DNA of 64,000 bases, from assembly GCF_012933445.1 (NCBI RefSeq), contig NZ_JABBNC010000012.1, forward strand, positions 62,001 to 126,000. The letters run 5' to 3'. Below, one piece after another: positions 60,501-64,000 of the stretch (position 1 is the first letter of the stretch; each line of letters begins with the position of its first letter). The notes below the pieces were generated by a model. That model made no database searches, was not told where the DNA came from, and was given only the letters and a program-made list of their open reading frames with translations. The translations under genes and the position numbers were made by a program. The DNA comes from Actinoplanes sp. TBRC 11911. GTDB lineage: Bacteria > Actinomycetota > Actinomycetes > Mycobacteriales > Micromonosporaceae.

Positions 60501-61333
60501 TCGAACTCCGGGATCGCCACCTGCGTCGCCGCGTCCAACGGGGACAGTCCGTCGTCGCTGGCCTGCCACTGCGCCCGGCTCCCGGTCAGGCACAGCGCCT
60601 GCAGGATCGGCACGTCCAGCCCGGCGAGCACGCCGACATCCCAGGCCTCGTCGTCGCCACCGGCGGTGACGGCGGCCGGCTTCGTACCCCCGGCCGCCAG
60701 GACCGTCACGATCAGGACGTCGGCCTTGCGCAACTCGGCCAACAGCTCCTCGGGCGCCGTACGCAGGGAGGCCGTGAACAGGGGCAACGCGCGGGCGCCC
60801 CGCTGCTCGATGGCCTGGCACAGCGTCTCGACGAACGCCGTGTTGCCGGCCATGTGGTGTGCCCGGTAATAGAGGATCGCGACGGTCGGCCCGTCACTCC
60901 GCGCGCTCTCCCGCGGCAGCGGCCCCCACAGCGGCGCGGCGGCCGGCGGCGCGAACCCGTGACCGGTCAGCAGCACGGTGTCGGACAGGAAGTCGTGCGC
61001 CGCGGCCAGGTTTTCCGGCCCGCCGTGCGCCAGGTAGGCGTGCGCCTCGGCGGCCACGCCGGCCGGCACACTCGACAGCTTCATGAGATCGGCGTCCGGC
61101 TGCTGCTCGCCGCCGAGCACGACCACCGGGACCGGCCCGGCGAGCAGCGCGTCGAGCCCCTCTTCCCAGGCGCGGCGCCCGCCCAGGATGCGCACCACGA
61201 CGAGCTCCACCGCGTCGAGCAGGCCGGGAAGATCGTCGACGGACGTCCGCGCCGGGTTGGCAAGCCGCCAGGCGGAGCCACTCGCCCGCGCGCTGAGCAG
61301 ATCGGTGTCGGAGGTCGACAGCAGCAGAAACAC
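57542..61333 (-). CDS. cobN: Cobaltochelatase large subunit CobN
   Basis: A 1,263-residue subunit of the aerobic, ATP-dependent cobaltochelatase (CobNST), which inserts cobalt into hydrogenobyrinic acid a,c-diamide. Along its length: [15 protein letters not shown] start, [46 protein letters not shown]-like [66 protein letters not shown], and [23 protein letters not shown]. GTG 61333 follows GAGGGGAG; codons upstream belong to the riboswitch. Expression is controlled by cobalamin. The CobS and CobT subunits are not in the window. Confidence 0.95.
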   Translation of the reverse strand: [1263 protein letters not shown]

Positions 61334-61369
61334 GTAATGCTCCCCTCGAGGTCCGCGCCCCAAGTTCGA

Positions 61370-61490
61370 AGGTGATGTCGGCAACCGGAGTCTCTGGCTC
61401 CCTGCCCAGTTCAGGGCGGGTGACAGTGGCGGGACCGCGCCGGAATCACACCGGCTTCCTCCGTAGTGTCGCCGCTCGTGGCCCCAAGCC
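61370..61490 (-). ncRNA. Cobalamin riboswitch
   Basis: On the minus strand before cobN: GGAAGCCGGTGTGATTCCGG, then GCGGTCCCGCCACTGT, CACCC, a variable stem (GCCCTGAACTGGGC), and the B12-box-like GGAGCCAGAGACTCC. These are the conserved cobalamin aptamer blocks in order. It ends about 35 bases before the cobN start; with no clear terminator, control is probably at translation. Confidence 0.9.
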
Positions 61491-61559
61491 TCCCGGGCCG
61501 CGCTACGCCGAGTCAAGCCGGGGTCGGGTGTGTGACGATGCCGACCCGAGGATGCGTTC

Positions 61560-62855
61560 ATGTCAGGGGCCGAACGTAGTATCCGGGCCGTGACTCACCC
61601 CGTCCGTGTCCGCCGGTCCGACGTCGATGCGTGCCCCGGCGCGCTCCGTCTGCACGCCGCCGCGGACGGTCCGCTGGCCCGCGTGCGGGTTCCCGGCGGC
61701 ATGCTGACCGGCGCCCAGATCGCGGCGCTCGCGGATGTCGCGCGGGCGTACGGCGACGGCTGGCTGGAGCTCACCTCGCGGGCGAATGTCCAGCTCAGAG
61801 CCGTCAACCGGGGAACGCCGGCGGCACTGGCGGCACAGTTGTGGAGCGCCGGCCTGCTGCCGTCGGAGGCTCACGAGACGGTTCGTAACATTGCCGCTCC
61901 GCCGTTGGCCGGTTCGCTGATCCGATCGTTGGTTCGTGCTTTGGACGAGGGCCTGTGCGGCGAACCGGCGTTGGCCGCTCTACCGGGCCGCTTCCTCTTT
62001 GCGATCCACCGGGTTGCTGTCGATGCCGACGTGGCGGTGGCGCCCACCGATGCCGTTACACCGACCGCCGACGTCGCTTCCGCCCCCGACGCCGCTCTCA
62101 CCCCCGATGTCACGAAAAATCCGCTCTTCGCGGTCTTTCTCGGCAATGTGGACAGCGGCCTACGCGTCCCCGCGGACCAGGTCGTGCCGGCGATGCTGGC
62201 CGCCGCACACGCCTTCCTGACCGAGCGCGCCGCGGACAACGCAGCGGAACGCCCGGCCTGGCGCCTGCGCGAACTGCCGGACGGCCCGGCCCGAGTCGCC
62301 CGCCGCACGGCCGAGGCGCTCGGGTTGCGCCGCACGGCTTCGAGCGCCGTCCGACCCCCCTCTTCCGCCGAGCGCACGCCGATCGGCGTCGTCGAGCAGG
62401 GCGACGGCTTGTTCGCGGTGGGCGCGCTGGTGCCGCTCGGCCGCCTCGGCGGTCCGGCCGTGGACCTTCTCGCCGGCGCGGACCACGTCGTCGTCACCAC
62501 CGCGCGCGGGATCGTCGTGCGCGACCTCAGCGCCGCGGCCGCGCAGCGATGGCAGCGCGACCTGGCCGCGGTCGGGCTCGAGGTGGATCAGGAGTCGCGC
62601 TGGACCGGCGTGACCGCCTGCGCCGGGCGGCCGGGATGCGCGAAGGCGCTCGCCGACGTCCGCGCCGACGCCGAGGCGACCACCTCGCACGTCGACGGCC
62701 TCCCGGTGCACTGGGTGGGCTGCGCGCGCGGGTGCGGCAGCCCGTCCGGCGCGCACGTCCGCGTCGAGGCCACCGCCGACGGCTATCTGGTCGGCGACAT
62801 CGCCACGTCCATGGTGGAACTAGGGGAAGTTGTAGCGGGGGCTAGGAGACGGTGA
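61560..62855 (+). CDS. cobG: Precorrin-3B synthase
   Basis: A 431-residue (from ATG 61560; GTG 61590 also possible) member of the nitrite/sulfite-reductase fold family. Two half-domains begin near residues 40 ([39 protein letters not shown]) and 280. Cluster cysteines appear as [13 protein letters not shown] and [17 protein letters not shown] Thr/Ala/Pro-rich insert (residues about 160-185) looks low-complexity. CobG hydroxylates precorrin-3A using O2. First gene of cobGHI; divergent from cobN. Confidence 0.92.
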   Translation: MSGAERSIRAVTHPVRVRRSDVDACPGALRLHAAADGPLARVRVPGGMLTGAQIAALADVARAYGDGWLELTSRANVQLRAVNRGTPAALAAQLWSAGLLPSEAHETVRNIAAPPLAGSLIRSLVRALDEGLCGEPALAALPGRFLFAIHRVAVDADVAVAPTDAVTPTADVASAPDAALTPDVTKNPLFAVFLGNVDSGLRVPADQVVPAMLAAAHAFLTERAADNAAERPAWRLRELPDGPARVARRTAEALGLRRTASSAVRPPSSAERTPIGVVEQGDGLFAVGALVPLGRLGGPAVDLLAGADHVVVTTARGIVVRDLSAAAAQRWQRDLAAVGLEVDQESRWTGVTACAGRPGCAKALADVRADAEATTSHVDGLPVHWVGCARGCGSPSGAHVRVEATADGYLVGDIATSMVELGEVVAGARRR

Positions 62856-63472
62856 TGGAGTACGAGCGGGACGGTGCGGAGATCTATCGGCAGTCGTTCG
62901 CCACGATCCGGGCGGAGGCCGATCTCGCCGGGTTCCCGGAGGACGTGGCACGCGTGGTGGTGCGCATGATCCACGCCTGCGGGATGGTCGATCTCCCCGG
63001 CGATGTGGCCCACAGCGCCCAGGTCGCGACCGCCGCCCGCAAGGCTCTGCGGGACGGGGCTCCGATCCTGTGCGACGCGATGATGGTGGCCTCGGGCATC
63101 ACGCGCAAACGCCTCCCGGCCGACAACGAAGTGATCTGCACGCTGCGCGACCCGAGTGTGCCGGCTCTGGCCGACACGCTGGGGACGACGCGTAGTGCCG
63201 CCGCGCTGGAGCTGTGGCGGGATCGGCTGGCGGGCAGCGTGGTGGCGATCGGCAACGCGCCCACCGCGCTCTTCCGGCTGCTCGAAATGATCGAGGGCGG
63301 CGCCGCCCGGCCGGCCGCCGTACTGGGCATTCCGGTGGGGTTCGTCGGGGCCGCGGAGAGCAAGGAGGCGCTCGCCGCGTCCGATCTGGAGTATCTGATC
63401 GTGCGCGGGCGCCGCGGCGGCAGCGCCATCACGGCCGCCGCGGTGAACGCGCTGGCCTCGGAAGCGGAGTAA
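62855..63472 (+). CDS. cobH: Precorrin-8X methylmutase
   Basis: A 205-residue CobH/CbiC enzyme: [46 protein letters not shown] (catalytic His in IHACGM), [43 protein letters not shown], and [14 protein letters not shown]. It moves a methyl from C-11 to C-12 to give hydrogenobyrinate. AGGAG lies seven bases before ATG 62855, which overlaps the cobG stop (GTGATG; GTG 62852 is an alternative). Confidence 0.95.
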   Translation: MEYERDGAEIYRQSFATIRAEADLAGFPEDVARVVVRMIHACGMVDLPGDVAHSAQVATAARKALRDGAPILCDAMMVASGITRKRLPADNEVICTLRDPSVPALADTLGTTRSAAALELWRDRLAGSVVAIGNAPTALFRLLEMIEGGAARPAAVLGIPVGFVGAAESKEALAASDLEYLIVRGRRGGSAITAAAVNALASEAE

Positions 63473-63479
63473 CAAGGCG

Positions 63480-64000
63480 ATGAGCGGACGGCTGTACGGA
63501 GTGGGCGTCGGACCGGGCGACCCGGAACTGGTCACGGTGAAGGCGGCGCGCCTGATCGCGGAGGCCGATGTGATCGCGTACCACGCGGCCCGGCACGGGC
63601 GCAGCAACGCGCGCGCGATCGCCGAGCCCTATCTCCGCGAGGGCCAGATCGAGGAAGCCCTGATCTACCCGGTCACCACCGAGGGGACCGACCATCCGGG
63701 CGGCTATCAGGGGGCGATCGACGAGTTCTACGCCGAGGCGGCCGCGCGCCTCGCGACCCACCTCGACGCCGGGCGGACCGTCGTCGTGCTGGCCGAGGGC
63801 GACCCGTTCTTCTACGGGTCCTACATGCACATGCACAAGCGCTTGTCCGACCGGTACGAGACGGCGGTCGTCCCCGGCGTGACGAGCGTGAGCGCCGCCT
63901 CGGCCGTCCTGGGCCGGCCACTGATGGAACGCGACGAGACCCTGACCGTGCTGCCCGGCACGCTCCCGCCCGCCGAACTGGCCGCCCGGCTCGCCGCGAC
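63480..64000 (+). CDS. cobI: Precorrin-2 C20-methyltransferase (right edge cut)
   Basis: The first 173 codons of a tetrapyrrole methylase: MSGRLYGVGVGPGDPELVTVKAARLIAEADVIAYHAARHGRSNARAIAEPYL, VVVLAEGDPFFYGSYMHMHKRL, VVPGVTSVSAASAVLGRPLMERDETLTVLPGTLP. The motifs match CobI. In actinomycetes CobI is often fused to CobJ; the C-terminus is outside the window so this cannot be told. Eight bases after the cobH stop. Confidence 0.93.
   Translation, partial: MSGRLYGVGVGPGDPELVTVKAARLIAEADVIAYHAARHGRSNARAIAEPYLREGQIEEALIYPVTTEGTDHPGGYQGAIDEFYAEAAARLATHLDAGRTVVVLAEGDPFFYGSYMHMHKRLSDRYETAVVPGVTSVSAASAVLGRPLMERDETLTVLPGTLPPAELAARLAA

Overview
The window is high-GC actinomycete DNA and looks like a Micromonosporaceae (Actinoplanes-type) chromosome. 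Reasons: very GC-rich codons, many GTG starts, operons stitched together by ATGA or GTGA overlaps, a mycothiol-dependent maleylpyruvate-isomerase-type protein, a PPOX (F420/FMN) oxidoreductase, an actinobacterial LexA box (TCGAAC-N4-GTTC) and an aerobic cobalamin pathway (CobF, CobG, CobH, CobI, CobN). I see no rRNA, tRNA, CRISPR array, transposase or prophage.

Layout. 1-1,655: an ABC exporter (cut by the left edge) behind its TetR repressor and a palindromic operator. 1.7-4.9 kb: a secreted Calx-beta repeat protein under a c-di-GMP-I riboswitch. 5.1-8.2 kb: a fully overlapping redox operon (Ser/Gly-rich exported peptide, ApbE flavin transferase, a 23-codon duplicated coupler ORF, a ferric-reductase-like membrane protein, a NuoF-like flavoprotein and a ferredoxin). 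8.4-11.6 kb: geranylgeranyl-reductase-like, epimerase and PHP-hydrolase genes. 11.6-14.9 kb: ABC-2 exporter plus NarL-type two-component system in one operon. 15.2-23.2 kb: two inverted copies of a non-coding mobile-like element flank epoxide hydrolase, LLM oxidoreductase, VOC, rnhA, an ABC-2 exporter, YjbR and a LigD-type polymerase. 23.4-30.0 kb: a sugar ABC importer with its LacI regulator and three copies of one 14-bp operator. 30-38 kb: a kinase-like gene, a SUKH protein, a second NarL-type system, a MarR pair, a degenerate erythromycin-esterase relative and a SulP transporter. 38-42 kb: a PadR pair, then a LacI regulator with a secreted GH16 beta-glucanase. 42.1-44.9 kb: a GGDEF-EAL protein. 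45-49 kb: SDR, TPR, Hsp70-like, cobF and hsp20. 49-55.7 kb: an Opp/Dpp-type ABC importer ending in a CBM6 protein. 56.3 kb to the end: LexA-controlled dinB, then cobN (cobalamin riboswitch) divergent from cobG-cobH-cobI.

How it fits together. Two themes stand out. Polysaccharide use: secreted GH16 glucanase, a CBM6 anchor encoded with an oligomer ABC importer, a LacI-controlled sugar importer and several LacI-type operators. c-di-GMP: a GGDEF-EAL enzyme (intact GGDEF, I-site and EAL) and a c-di-GMP riboswitch driving a large secreted matrix-like protein.

The most unusual items are the pair of 525/650-bp elements with terminal inverted repeats, 9-bp target duplications and an internal 62-bp tandem repeat; a third, differently sequenced array with the same 62-bp period; and the ApbE redox operon, which lacks a recognisable FMN-binding partner and carries a duplicated apbE tail as a translational coupler.
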